Both the position numbers and the translations under genes were made by a program. A stretch of 64,000 bases of DNA from an uncultured Saprospiraceae bacterium (GTDB taxonomy: Bacteria > Bacteroidota > Bacteroidia > Chitinophagales > Saprospiraceae). The DNA lies in contig CALJOK010000014.1 of the NCBI GenBank assembly GCA_937981555.1, forward strand, positions 124,001 through 188,000, written 5' to 3'. Shown here piece by piece: positions 56,228-64,000 of the stretch (position 1 is its first letter; the number at the start of each line of letters is the position of its first letter). Under the pieces are notes generated by a model that saw only the letters and a program-made list of their open reading frames with translations, was not told where the DNA came from and made no database searches.

Positions 56228-56259
56228 TTTGGATTTTGTTTAACAATGGTTTAAATTTG
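56228..56259 (+). promoter_or_regulatory. Promoter of the ECF sigma factor gene
   Basis: TTTG at 56228-56231 and TAAATTTG at 56252-56259 are spaced by 20 bases, the canonical Bacteroidota -33/-7 layout; the leader is about 45 nt. Confidence 0.6.
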
Positions 56260-56311
56260 TAATACATTGAGAAATAATCTATTTAAAATTACTCTCTAAA
56301 CAATATCAATT

Positions 56312-56845
56312 ATGTCAACAATAGAATTTAACGGTCAATACGAGGGAATGTCCAAGTTACTTCACTCTTTTGCCTACAACCTCACTAAGAATACGGAGGA
56401 CGCAAAAGACCTTTATCAAGAGACATCTTTCCGCGCGTTGACAAACAGAGACAAATTTCGTCCAGGTACAAATTTCAAAGCATGGTTGTTTACAATCATG
56501 AAAAATATATTTATCAACAACTATCGTAAGAAAATGCGAGCGAATACCATTATGGATTCGACTGATAATGATTATTATATCAATTCAGGCAATGTTGTAA
56601 TTTCCAACAAAGCGGAAAGCAATATTATGATGGATGAATTAACAGCAATGATTGATGGAATGGACGATGGAATTCGAATTCCATTTATGATGCATTACGA
56701 AGGTTTCAAATATCAAGAAATTGCAGATAAATTAGAATTACCACTTGGTACAGTTAAAAGTCGAATCTTTTTTGCTCGAAAAGAAATGAAAGGATTGATT
56801 AATAAACGATACGATAACATGGCAGTTTTAAGAGAAAAGAATTAA
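56312..56845 (+). CDS. ECF-type RNA polymerase sigma factor
   Basis: The 177-residue protein has sigma region 2 (~10-75; LLHSFAYNLTKNTEDAKDLYQETSFRALTNRDKF, FKAWLFTIMKNIFINNYRK) and region 4 (~115-165; IPFMMHYEGFKYQEIADKLELPLGTVKSRIFFARKEMK). No anti-sigma gene is adjacent, and it is a single-gene unit with its own promoter and terminator. Nearly identical-looking sigma genes are widespread in Bacteroidota, suggesting a general stress or envelope role. Confidence 0.93.
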   Translation: MSTIEFNGQYEGMSKLLHSFAYNLTKNTEDAKDLYQETSFRALTNRDKFRPGTNFKAWLFTIMKNIFINNYRKKMRANTIMDSTDNDYYINSGNVVISNKAESNIMMDELTAMIDGMDDGIRIPFMMHYEGFKYQEIADKLELPLGTVKSRIFFARKEMKGLINKRYDNMAVLREKN

Positions 56846-56883
56846 GAGAGATTCTAAAAGAAGAAAATTAAAATTATTAAGAT

Positions 56884-56918
56884 GAAGGCGACAAATGCAA
56901 ATTTGTCGCCTTCTTTAT
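56884..56918 (+). terminator. Terminator of the sigma factor gene
   Basis: A perfect 13-bp stem GAAGGCGACAAAT/ATTTGTCGCCTTC around GCAA. Confidence 0.88.
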
Positions 56919-56995
56919 TTTTTCGTAATTATGTTTGGAAAAATAGTTCTACGTTTTAAACACCTCTGTTCACTCTGTGGTTAAACATACTTTTC

Positions 56996-57003
56996 TAACT
57001 TTG
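56996..57003 (+). promoter_or_regulatory. -7 box of the mutY operon
   Basis: TAACTTTG fits TAnnTTTG and precedes the mutY ATG by 43 bases. Confidence 0.5.
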
Positions 57004-57046
57004 CCCTGCACTCAGAAAAAGCTAAAAAAAAGTCAACATCAAATAA

Positions 57047-58138
57047 ATGGATAAACAATTTTTCACCAAACAACTTTTAAGATGGGCAAAAACTATTGAC
57101 CGACCGATGCCTTGGAAAGGTGAAAAAAATCCATACTACATCTGGCTATCAGAAATAATATTGCAACAAACGCGTGTCGAACAAGGCCTTCCTTATTTTT
57201 TAAAATTCAAAGAGAAATATCCAACTGTTCATGACTTGGCAAATGCACCAGAAGATGAGGTGATGAAATTATGGGAAGGTTTGGGCTATTATTCTCGCGC
57301 TAGAAATTTACATTTTACGGCCAAAAATATTTCGGAAAACCTCAATGGAGAATTTCCCAATACGTTAGATGAAATATTAAAACTCAAAGGTGTGGGAGTT
57401 TACACCGCTGCTGCGATTGCTTCTTTTGCTTATGATTTGCCGCATGCAGTTGTTGATGGAAATGTATATCGCGTGCTGTCAAGGTACTTTGGAATTGAAA
57501 CACCCATCGATTCTACGGAAGGAAAAAAAGAATTTGCAGCACTTGCAAATGTATTGTTAGAAAAAAAGAAAGCAGCTACTTACAATCAGGCAATTATGGA
57601 TTTTGGAGCAACTCAATGCACGCCAAAATTAACGGATTGCAAAAATTGTTTTTTGAAAAAAAACTGTCAAGCTTTTCAAAAAGGAAAAGTTGCTAACCTT
57701 CCAATCAAGTCTAAAAAGATCAAAAAAAAGACTAGGTATTTTAATTATTTAGTGCTGAATGCAGGGGAAGATGTTTGGGTGCAAAAAAGAATTCAAAAAG
57801 ATATTTGGCAAAACCTCTACGAATTTCCATTGATAGAAACGGAAGCACTTTTAAAAAATGATGTGCTCTCTAAAAATGAAATTTGGCAAGATTTGATTCA
57901 AGATTATGACTACGATATAAAACATATTTCGACTCCCTTTCGGCAACAGTTGACCCATCGAACGATCATTGCAACTTTTTTGGAAATTGATTTGCCTGCC
58001 AATTTTTCAATTAAAAAAAATACTTATATCAAAGTAGATCGGAAAAACTTGAGTAAATTTGCTTTCCCTAAAATTATCGATTTGTATTTAAAAGATAATT
58101 CGTTAAATTTATACTCAATGCTCCAAGATTTGGAGTGA
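57047..58138 (+). CDS. mutY: A/G-specific adenine DNA glycosylase
   Basis: MutY removes adenine mispaired with 8-oxoguanine. The 363-residue protein has PMPWKGEKNPYYIWLSEIILQQTRVEQ (~20-46, with the catalytic Glu), the helix-hairpin-helix LKGVGVYTAAAIASFAY, catalytic Asp in VVDGNVYRVLSRYFG and the 4Fe-4S motif C-x6-C-x2-C-x5-C (CTPKLTDCKNCFLKKNC). The C-terminal MutT-like domain (~225-350) is present. It starts the mutY-ssb-gldE-gldD cluster. Confidence 0.97.
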   Translation: MDKQFFTKQLLRWAKTIDRPMPWKGEKNPYYIWLSEIILQQTRVEQGLPYFLKFKEKYPTVHDLANAPEDEVMKLWEGLGYYSRARNLHFTAKNISENLNGEFPNTLDEILKLKGVGVYTAAAIASFAYDLPHAVVDGNVYRVLSRYFGIETPIDSTEGKKEFAALANVLLEKKKAATYNQAIMDFGATQCTPKLTDCKNCFLKKNCQAFQKGKVANLPIKSKKIKKKTRYFNYLVLNAGEDVWVQKRIQKDIWQNLYEFPLIETEALLKNDVLSKNEIWQDLIQDYDYDIKHISTPFRQQLTHRTIIATFLEIDLPANFSIKKNTYIKVDRKNLSKFAFPKIIDLYLKDNSLNLYSMLQDLE

Positions 58139-58174
58139 GAAAACTAAATTTTAAAATAATAAAAAACGCACATC

Positions 58175-58669
58175 ATGATTAACAAAGTCATCTTAGTCGG
58201 CAATCTTGGAAAAGATCCTGAGGTTCGACATTTCGAAGGGAATTCTTCTGTAGCTTCTTTTTCAGTTGCTACAAGTGAGTCTTATATGGACAAAACTACC
58301 AATGAACGAAAAACGCAAACAGAGTGGCATAATGTAACGATGTGGAATGGCCTGGCGGGTGTGGCAGAAAAGTATTTGAAAAAAGGAAGTCAAGTTTATA
58401 TCGAGGGAAAATTGACCACTCGAAAATGGCAAGATAAAGATGGAAATGATCGATACACAACAGAAGTAGTTGCTAGAACAATGAAAATGTTGGGAAGTAG
58501 AGAAGGTGGAAGTAGTTATAACACGGCAGCTGCGCCATCGGCATCTGATGCCCCAGCTCAAGTTGTGAAAGAAGCATCGCCTTCTGCTCAACCAACTGCG
58601 GTAAGTACTCCAGCACCAGCATCTCCTGAAAAAATTGCTGATGCACCTGATGATGATTTACCATTCTAA
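58175..58669 (+). CDS. ssb: Single-stranded DNA-binding protein
   Basis: The 164-residue protein has an OB fold (1-105; [49 protein letters not shown]) and a disordered alanine/proline/serine tail that ends in the acidic tip DDDLPF, which docks repair and replication partners. It lies 36 bases after mutY. Confidence 0.97.
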   Translation: MINKVILVGNLGKDPEVRHFEGNSSVASFSVATSESYMDKTTNERKTQTEWHNVTMWNGLAGVAEKYLKKGSQVYIEGKLTTRKWQDKDGNDRYTTEVVARTMKMLGSREGGSSYNTAAAPSASDAPAQVVKEASPSAQPTAVSTPAPASPEKIADAPDDDLPF

Positions 58670-58799
58670 AAAATGAACTAGTTAGATTTTCGGTGGATTT
58701 ATTTTTCCAAATAAATTCACCGAAACTTAAAAATAATGTTCTTAGAGAAATCATGTAGTCAACTTATAAAACACAAGGTTTATTTAAGAATCAAAAAAA

Positions 58800-60242
58800 A
58801 TGACATTGGATTCCATACCCGGAACATTTTTCTCTACTTTATTTAATTCCTCTTTTTTGTTGGCGGATTTTCCATTTTGGGAAGTAAGTGGTGCAGCAAT
58901 TTTTATCATAATTTTACTATTGTGTTCTGCTTTGATTTCAGGATCAGAGGTGGCATTCTTTTCTTTGTCTCCAAATGATATTGATGATTTAAAACAAGAG
59001 AATAGTAAAACGTCTGAGCGGATCATCAAACTCAAAGAGATGCCTCGTACGTTGTTGGCGACCATCTTGATCAGTAATAATTTTATCAATATTGGAATTG
59101 TTGTTTTGTCGGATTTTGTTTTGGGAAAAATAATGCCATCAGAAATTTTCACCAATTGGGCGACTCAAATTGGAGTAGCAGACTATTTATCATTTATTCC
59201 ATTAATTGATTTGACTAACGGAGACATTGCTTTGATCGTAGAAAATTTAATCACGGTAGTTGGAGTCGTTTTTCTTTTGGTTTTATTTGGAGAGGTGGCG
59301 CCTAAAGTTTATGCTAATTTGAATAATGTGAAATTGGCAAAAATGATGTCGGGTTCTTTAAGTGGTTTAAATAAATTCTTTTCTCCAGCTAGTAAAGTAT
59401 TGGTTAATTGGACCAATTATATTGAAGGGAAGTTAGAATCAAAAGCACAGAAAGCAAGTTTGATGAGTAAGGAGGATATTGATGAAGCGATAGAATTAAC
59501 CGTACGAAATGATGACAATGCGGAAGAAGAAGTTGATATTCTAAAAAGTATACTCAAGTTTGGAGATGTGACGGTGAAGCAAATTATGCGTTCACGAGTG
59601 GATGTAATTGCGATAGAATTTCGGACAGGTTTTCGAGAAGTTTTAAAACTAGCCCGTCGAGCTGGGGTTTCTCGGATTCCAGTTTTCGATGATGATTTTG
59701 ATAATATTACAGGAATTTTATACACCAAAGATTTGGTCGGTCATACAGATGAAGGAGATGAATTTGAATGGCAAGCTCTGATCAGAACAGATTTATTATA
59801 CGTGCCTGAATCGAAAAAAATTAGCGACTTGCTCAAAGAATTTCAACAACAAAAATTACATATGGCGATGGTCGTAGATGAATACGGAGGCAGTTCAGGG
59901 ATCGCAACATTGGAAGATGTTTTGGAAGAAGTGATTGGTGAAATCAAGGATGAGTTTGACGATTTATCTGAAATTGATTTTACTAAGAAAAACGAATTTA
60001 CATATGTTTTCGAAGGGAAAACTTTGCTTAATGATATGTGTAGAGTGATGGATTTGGAAACAACTACTTTCGATGAAGCCAAAGGAGATGCAGATACCAT
60101 TGCAGGATTGATGTTAGAATTATTTGGACAGATTCCAAAAGTCAATGCGGAGTCATCGTACAATCAATATCGATTTAAAATCGTTTCTGTTAATAAGAGA
60201 AGAATCAAACAAGTTCAAATTATCTTACCTAAGAAGATGTAA
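58800..60242 (+). CDS. gldE: Gliding motility protein GldE (CNNM/CBS type)
   Basis: The 480-residue membrane protein has a CNNM transporter-like domain with helices at ~30-55, 90-115 and 140-165 (SALISGSEVAFFSLSPND, EVAPKVYANLN), two CBS domains (~220-345; KQIMRSRVDVIAIE, MVVDEYGGSSGIATLEDVLEEVIGEI) and a CorC-HlyC C-terminal domain (~365-475). GldE was named from flavobacterial gliding work, where it partners GldD. Its biochemical role is uncertain; related proteins act in Mg or Co handling. Confidence 0.93.
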   Translation: MTLDSIPGTFFSTLFNSSFLLADFPFWEVSGAAIFIIILLLCSALISGSEVAFFSLSPNDIDDLKQENSKTSERIIKLKEMPRTLLATILISNNFINIGIVVLSDFVLGKIMPSEIFTNWATQIGVADYLSFIPLIDLTNGDIALIVENLITVVGVVFLLVLFGEVAPKVYANLNNVKLAKMMSGSLSGLNKFFSPASKVLVNWTNYIEGKLESKAQKASLMSKEDIDEAIELTVRNDDNAEEEVDILKSILKFGDVTVKQIMRSRVDVIAIEFRTGFREVLKLARRAGVSRIPVFDDDFDNITGILYTKDLVGHTDEGDEFEWQALIRTDLLYVPESKKISDLLKEFQQQKLHMAMVVDEYGGSSGIATLEDVLEEVIGEIKDEFDDLSEIDFTKKNEFTYVFEGKTLLNDMCRVMDLETTTFDEAKGDADTIAGLMLELFGQIPKVNAESSYNQYRFKIVSVNKRRIKQVQIILPKKM

Positions 60243-60255
60243 ATAATAATTTTTA

Positions 60256-60891
60256 ATGATTAATATTTTTGAAAAAAAACAAATAAGAATTTCATTTTTG
60301 CTAGCAGTTACTTTCATTTTTATCTTTGGTCTTATCTTACAAAGTTGCGAAGATGAAGCAGCCATTACTCCTAAGCCAAGAGGTTTTCCAAAAGTAGTTT
60401 ACCCGGAAAAATCATATCAGTCATTTGAAGAAGGGTATTGTAATTTTTCATTCGAATATCCTACTTATGCAAAGATTGAAAAATCCAATTCATTCTTTGA
60501 TGAGCGTCCAAGTAATGAATGCTGGTTTGATATTTCTATTCCAAATTTTGATGCAAAAATTCATTGCACCTATTCGCCTATCGACAAAAAAGAAACGGCC
60601 GAAAAATTAAGAGCAGACGCATTTGAATTAGCGCACAAACATAATATCAAAGCAAAATATATTGAAGAAATAAATATTGATACTAAAAATGGAGTGAAAG
60701 GAATTGCTTTTAATCTAGAAGGTGAGGTAGCTTCTCCATTTCAATTTTTTGTAACAGATGAGGAAAAACATTTTGTCAGAGGATCACTATATTTTAATAC
60801 AGAGGTTGCTCCCGATTCGCTTGCACCTATTTTTTCATTTGTCAAAAAAGATATTGAGCATATGATTAATACTTTGGAGTGGAAGGAGTAG
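60256..60891 (+). CDS. gldD: Gliding motility lipoprotein GldD
   Basis: The 211-residue lipoprotein (lipobox LILQSC, Cys 31) has the family core PKPRGFPKVVYPEKSYQSF (~47-65), SFEYPTYAKIEK, CWFDISIPNFDAKIHCTYS and a C-terminal domain ending IEHMINTLEWKE. GldD is required for gliding and for type IX secretion in flavobacteria. It follows gldE by 13 bases, an order conserved across Bacteroidota. Confidence 0.93.
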   Translation: MINIFEKKQIRISFLLAVTFIFIFGLILQSCEDEAAITPKPRGFPKVVYPEKSYQSFEEGYCNFSFEYPTYAKIEKSNSFFDERPSNECWFDISIPNFDAKIHCTYSPIDKKETAEKLRADAFELAHKHNIKAKYIEEINIDTKNGVKGIAFNLEGEVASPFQFFVTDEEKHFVRGSLYFNTEVAPDSLAPIFSFVKKDIEHMINTLEWKE

Positions 60892-60908
60892 CCTAGCCAT
60901 TTCTAACG

Positions 60909-60949
60909 AAAAAAGCGCAATTGAAAATTAATTCAACTGCGCCTTTTTT
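60909..60949. terminator. Bidirectional terminator between gldD and the HAD-like gene
   Basis: AAAAAAGCGCAATTGAA pairs with TTCAACTGCGCCTTTTTT (two mismatches or wobbles) around a short AT loop. Confidence 0.88.
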
Positions 60950-60968
60950 ATTTCTTTTTTCTAAAAGA

Positions 60969-61412
60969 TTACTCGCTACTCTTATGGTCAAAAACTTCAA
61001 TCTCTTTTGTTTTCACAATAAGGTCAGTAAATTTCCCTTTAAATCGAGTTGCCTTTACAATGTGATTATCAATCCAATGGTAATTTCCACCACGAGGTTT
61101 TTCCATCAATAAACCATGATATTTGAAGTCATGCTTCTTCAACCAAACTTCCGTCACTTCTCGGTGCTCTTCCGTTCTTGAGGTAAAAAAAGTAATGATG
61201 TGACCTTCGTCATACCATTTGTTCAAGATTTGTAAAGCATCAGGATATGGTAAACAAGTACCCATTCTTTCAGGCTCCTCATTGGGAACGTCATCGCAAA
61301 CAGTACCATCAATGTCAATTAAATAATTTTTTACACCATCAGCCAAAACTGGACTGATTGGGTCCCCTTTTTCATTAAAGGTTTCGTTTAATTCATGTTT
61401 ATTTTCGCTCAT
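60969..61412 (-). CDS. HAD-like phosphatase, sugar-phosphate type
   Basis: The 147-residue protein carries the HAD nucleophile motif NYLIDIDGTVCDD (~29-41), a Thr/Ser motif II IITFFTSRTEEHREV (~72-86) and KPRGGNYHWIDNHIV with the motif III lysine context. No cap domain is visible. Similar small HAD proteins in Bacteroidota are annotated as phosphoheptose isomerase or hypothetical phosphatase by neighbourhood; I assign only the fold. It is convergent with gldD and 141 bases after the M23 gene. Confidence 0.8.
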   Translation of the reverse strand: MSENKHELNETFNEKGDPISPVLADGVKNYLIDIDGTVCDDVPNEEPERMGTCLPYPDALQILNKWYDEGHIITFFTSRTEEHREVTEVWLKKHDFKYHGLLMEKPRGGNYHWIDNHIVKATRFKGKFTDLIVKTKEIEVFDHKSSE

Positions 61413-61553
61413 GATTTCTAATAGATTAATATTTTACAATAGAATATATGAATGGCAAAATTATGCCAAGAGTTAAATCTTGATTAAGAAGTTGATTTAT
61501 TGATTCTATGTATTATCCTTGGTTAGGTAGGAACTACAAAAGTATTGAAAACT

Positions 61554-62447
61554 TTACTCAAAAGTGATAAAATCTTCGGGATTTATTGGTTTTCCTTTGT
61601 GCCACAACTCAAAATGGAGGTGAGGACCATTGGACAACGTTCCAGTATTTCCAATAATTGCCACCGCTTCTCCAGCTTTTACAGAATTTCCGATTTCTTT
61701 GAGTAGTGCTGAATTATGTTTGTAAAATGAAATTAAATTATTAGAATGCTGAATCGAAATAGTGTTTCCAGTTTCTAATGTCCAATCTGACGAAATCACA
61801 AAACCATCCAAAGTAGCTTTGACAGGTGTATTTTTGGGAGCTAAAATATCCGTTCCATAATGCTTTTTATCAGGCATAAATTGCTCACTTACCACACCCG
61901 TTATTGGAGGAATAAAATATAATTGCTCCAAGGGCATTTCATTGGAAGAAACATTGATTGCTCCCAGCTTTTGCCTTTGTTGAGATTGCACTTCTTCTTC
62001 GACTTCTTGCCGAAGTATCTCGTCTTCTTTAATGATGGCTACACTTTGCAAGGAGTCGATTTCTGTAATTTCTTCATTTTGTACATCTTCTTCTGTCTCG
62101 TCATCGCCAGTAATCATTCTCCTAAAACTATCCGTATAAGTTTTTTGAGCGTTTAGTTTTTCTTCAAGTACTTTGTTCTTTTCATAGATTTCTCTCAACT
62201 CTCCAGAACTTGCGTCTCCATAGCCAGGCACAAATCTTTTAATTGGAGTAAAAAATATTAATGCAAAAACTAAAAAAGCCACTAGCACAGTTGCAGCAGA
62301 AATAGCTATGTATAAATTAAGCAAAGAAAGTTTGTAAGAACCCACTTCCTCAAACGATTCATCATTCATTACAACTAAACGATAAGTGTTTTGAAGCTTT
62401 TCCTTAAAATTAGCCCATCCTTTTTCCTCGTTATTTTCGGTACTCAT
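61554..62447 (-). CDS. M23/LytM-family peptidase
   Basis: The 297-residue protein has a cytoplasmic N-terminus, one membrane helix (~42-66), a coiled coil (~80-170) and a C-terminal M23 domain (~180-295). Zinc-site motifs HYGTDI, and HLHFEL with the preceding GNTGTLSNGPH, are intact, so it is predicted to cut peptidoglycan peptides or act as a LytM activator. It is divergent from the SprE/PorW-like gene. Confidence 0.9.
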   Translation of the reverse strand: MSTENNEEKGWANFKEKLQNTYRLVVMNDESFEEVGSYKLSLLNLYIAISAATVLVAFLVFALIFFTPIKRFVPGYGDASSGELREIYEKNKVLEEKLNAQKTYTDSFRRMITGDDETEEDVQNEEITEIDSLQSVAIIKEDEILRQEVEEEVQSQQRQKLGAINVSSNEMPLEQLYFIPPITGVVSEQFMPDKKHYGTDILAPKNTPVKATLDGFVISSDWTLETGNTISIQHSNNLISFYKHNSALLKEIGNSVKAGEAVAIIGNTGTLSNGPHLHFELWHKGKPINPEDFITFE

Positions 62448-62659
62448 TGTACACTATTTTGTTAAAATTAAAATAAATTTGTAATTCATTGGTTTTAATA
62501 AGTAGGCGTACCCAAAACCATTGTTTTTCGTAACAAATACAAGGAATTCGAGTATTTGTTAAGAGAGATTTTATAGTATAAAAACGCTTAAGTTTTTCTG
62601 ACAACAATTTTCTTCAAAATATTTCTTTTTTCGAAAACGAAATTAAACATTTTTTTGCT

Positions 62660-64000
62660 TTGAAAAGATTCAATACACTTTTATCCTTTTGGGTTTTTAT
62701 TTTTCTTATTTCTTCTTGTGCTACTCAAAAAAGCAAAGATGACCCATCCAAAGTTGGTAAGTTCTACCACGACGTAACGTCCAAGTACAATGGATATTTT
62801 AATGCCAATGAATTGCTGGAAGCAAGCATTGAAACGTTGAATGAGCAACACCAAGATAATTACAATAAGATCTTAAGTGTGTATAAATACTCAGCCGCTG
62901 ATAACGCAACTGTGGTGGCTAGTGATTTGGACAATGCGATCAAGAAGGTTTCGATTGTAGCAAGTTTACACCCTGCGAGTCATTGGAAAGACGATTGTTA
63001 CCTTTTGATGGGGCAATCTCAATTTGTAAAAAAAGATTACGAATCTGCAGAGGAGACTCTAGAATTCATGGTAGATGAATATGATCCTAAGAATGCAGGT
63101 AAAAAAAGAAAGAAAGGGAAGAAAAAGAAAAAGTCTAAAAAACAAAAAAAGCAAGAGACTAAAGAAAAGAAAAAGAAAAGAGAGCAAACTCAAAAGGAAA
63201 AGAAAAAGACTCAAGAAAAAAAGAGAAAAGAAAAAGAAGATGCTCGTAAAAAAAGAATAAAAGAAAGTAAAAAGAAAGCAAAGCAAAACAAGAAAAATAG
63301 GAAAAAAGGGAAAAAAACCTCTTCTTCAAAAAAGACTGAAAAGAAAGAAACTGAAGTAAAGGTAGTAGCGCCAACTCCAGAAGTTAAGGAAGAGAAAAAA
63401 GAAGAAAAGAAGGAAAAGGACGAGTCAGGAAATTATTTTTTAAAACATAAACCTGCATTTCAAGAAGGAGTTTTATGGTTGGCGAGAACTTATATCGAAA
63501 GAGATAAATTTGATCAAGCGTCCCGATTGATTGATCGACTAAAAGGTGATCCAAAAACTTTTAAAGAAATAAAAAGAGACTTAGCTCCTGTGGAAGCTGA
63601 TTTTTATTTAAAACAAAAAAAGTATGCACTAGCGATAGAACCTTTAGAGCGAGCAATTAGTTTGACAAAAAATAAAGGAGACAAAGCAAGATATGCTTAT
63701 ATCGTTGGTCAACTTAATCAGAAACTTGGTCAAGGTGAAGCGGCATATGCTTATTTTGAAAAAGCAAAAAAGTATAGTCGAGATTATGAGATGCGATTTA
63801 GTTCGCAACTTAATATGGAAACTAATGCATGGCTAAATGGAAAAGCTACTGCTGACGAGACGATTACTCAGTTAAATAAAATGTTGAAAAACGATAAGAA
63901 TGAAGAGTATCAAGATCAAATTCATTATGCGTTGGCTTCTATTTATTTAAAAACAAATCAAACTAAAGAAGCAATTGCTAACCTTCAATTATCACTAAAT
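62660..64000 (+). CDS. porW: SprE/PorW-like TPR lipoprotein, 3' end cut by window
   Basis: 447 codons are visible and the frame is open at the window end. The reading starts at TTG (62660): no in-frame ATG exists nearby, and the product begins with a clean lipoprotein signal (ISSC, Cys 20). KFYHDVTSKYNGYFNANELLEAS (~33-55) is typical of SprE/PorW, the type IX secretion and gliding lipoprotein. TPR-like helices run on both sides of a ~85-residue lysine-rich insert (~145-235). Placement near gldE/gldD supports the call. Full-length homologues are usually over 700 residues. Confidence 0.8.
   Translation, partial: MKRFNTLLSFWVFIFLISSCATQKSKDDPSKVGKFYHDVTSKYNGYFNANELLEASIETLNEQHQDNYNKILSVYKYSAADNATVVASDLDNAIKKVSIVASLHPASHWKDDCYLLMGQSQFVKKDYESAEETLEFMVDEYDPKNAGKKRKKGKKKKKSKKQKKQETKEKKKKREQTQKEKKKTQEKKRKEKEDARKKRIKESKKKAKQNKKNRKKGKKTSSSKKTEKKETEVKVVAPTPEVKEEKKEEKKEKDESGNYFLKHKPAFQEGVLWLARTYIERDKFDQASRLIDRLKGDPKTFKEIKRDLAPVEADFYLKQKKYALAIEPLERAISLTKNKGDKARYAYIVGQLNQKLGQGEAAYAYFEKAKKYSRDYEMRFSSQLNMETNAWLNGKATADETITQLNKMLKNDKNEEYQDQIHYALASIYLKTNQTKEAIANLQLSLN

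Noticed and set aside
63059-63374. Long leucine/phenylalanine-rich reading frames opposite the SprE/PorW-like gene
   Set aside because: They are the antisense shadow of the lysine-rich insert: purine-rich codons read backwards as Phe/Leu/Ser.

Overview
The window is a low-GC chromosomal segment from a Bacteroidota bacterium, most like the Saprospiria/Chitinophagia-type gliding lineages. This rests on gene content and signals, not on a database search. Clade-typical elements are gldE and gldD beside mutY and ssb, a SprE/PorW-like lipoprotein, a PorE-like OmpA protein, a DUF2723 giant membrane protein, a GH3-family protein, a LytS/LytTR pair with a beta-propeller sensor, Bacteroidota -7 boxes (TAnnTTTG) before many genes, and almost no Shine-Dalgarno sequences. 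The content is mostly housekeeping. I see no prophage, insertion sequence, CRISPR array, rRNA or tRNA.

Layout. 1-3060: end of a glycosyltransferase gene, a decayed-looking stretch, tatA, an OmpA lipoprotein and a nested palindromic repeat boxed by two terminators. 3074-15057 (all minus): zinc-ribbon coiled-coil protein, Nif3-like protein, UvrB, a frameshifted thioredoxin-like gene, a pentapeptide-repeat protein, a membrane class III cyclase, alanine dehydrogenase, TsaE, and an overlapping LytTR regulator/LytS-type kinase pair. 15210-25000: gyrB (+), then minus-strand glycosyltransferase, small membrane protein, ABC exporter, rpiB and DUF2723 protein. 25193-30595 (+): a 51-residue DUF4834-like protein, CinA, an E2 acyltransferase and the PorE-like protein. 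30698-35320 (-): GH3 protein and UvrA. 35662-42413: CAT-like acyltransferase, a light-repair cluster (photolyase, TIGR03643/DUF2805 protein, DUF2256 mini-protein, FeS photolyase-related protein), a small membrane protein and MutL. 42485-50845: MscS channel, a helicase with a nuclease-like tail, adenine deaminase, an M48-like lipoprotein without its metal histidines, and a solitary MoxR ATPase. 51022-55972: deoC, SPOR protein, rodA, tgt, LptF/G permease. 56312-64000: ECF sigma factor, mutY-ssb-gldE-gldD, a HAD-like phosphatase, an M23 peptidase and the truncated SprE/PorW-like gene.

How the genes work together. DNA repair and topology are strongly represented: UvrA, UvrB, two photolyase-family flavoproteins, MutL, MutY, SSB, GyrB and a helicase-nuclease. 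Envelope functions form the second theme: Tat, OmpA/SPOR/M23 wall-binding proteins, RodA, LptF/G, MscS, gliding and type IX secretion parts. Intergenic DNA holds many near-perfect intrinsic terminators and several unrelated palindromic elements.

The observations I rate highest are the light-repair cluster with its two tiny uncharacterised partners and a long inverted repeat in their shared promoter region; the Tgt protein lacking all three zinc cysteines; the helicase-nuclease fusion; the M48-like lipoprotein without catalytic histidines; and -7 boxes that end six nucleotides from the gyrB and tgt start codons, predicting leaderless transcripts.
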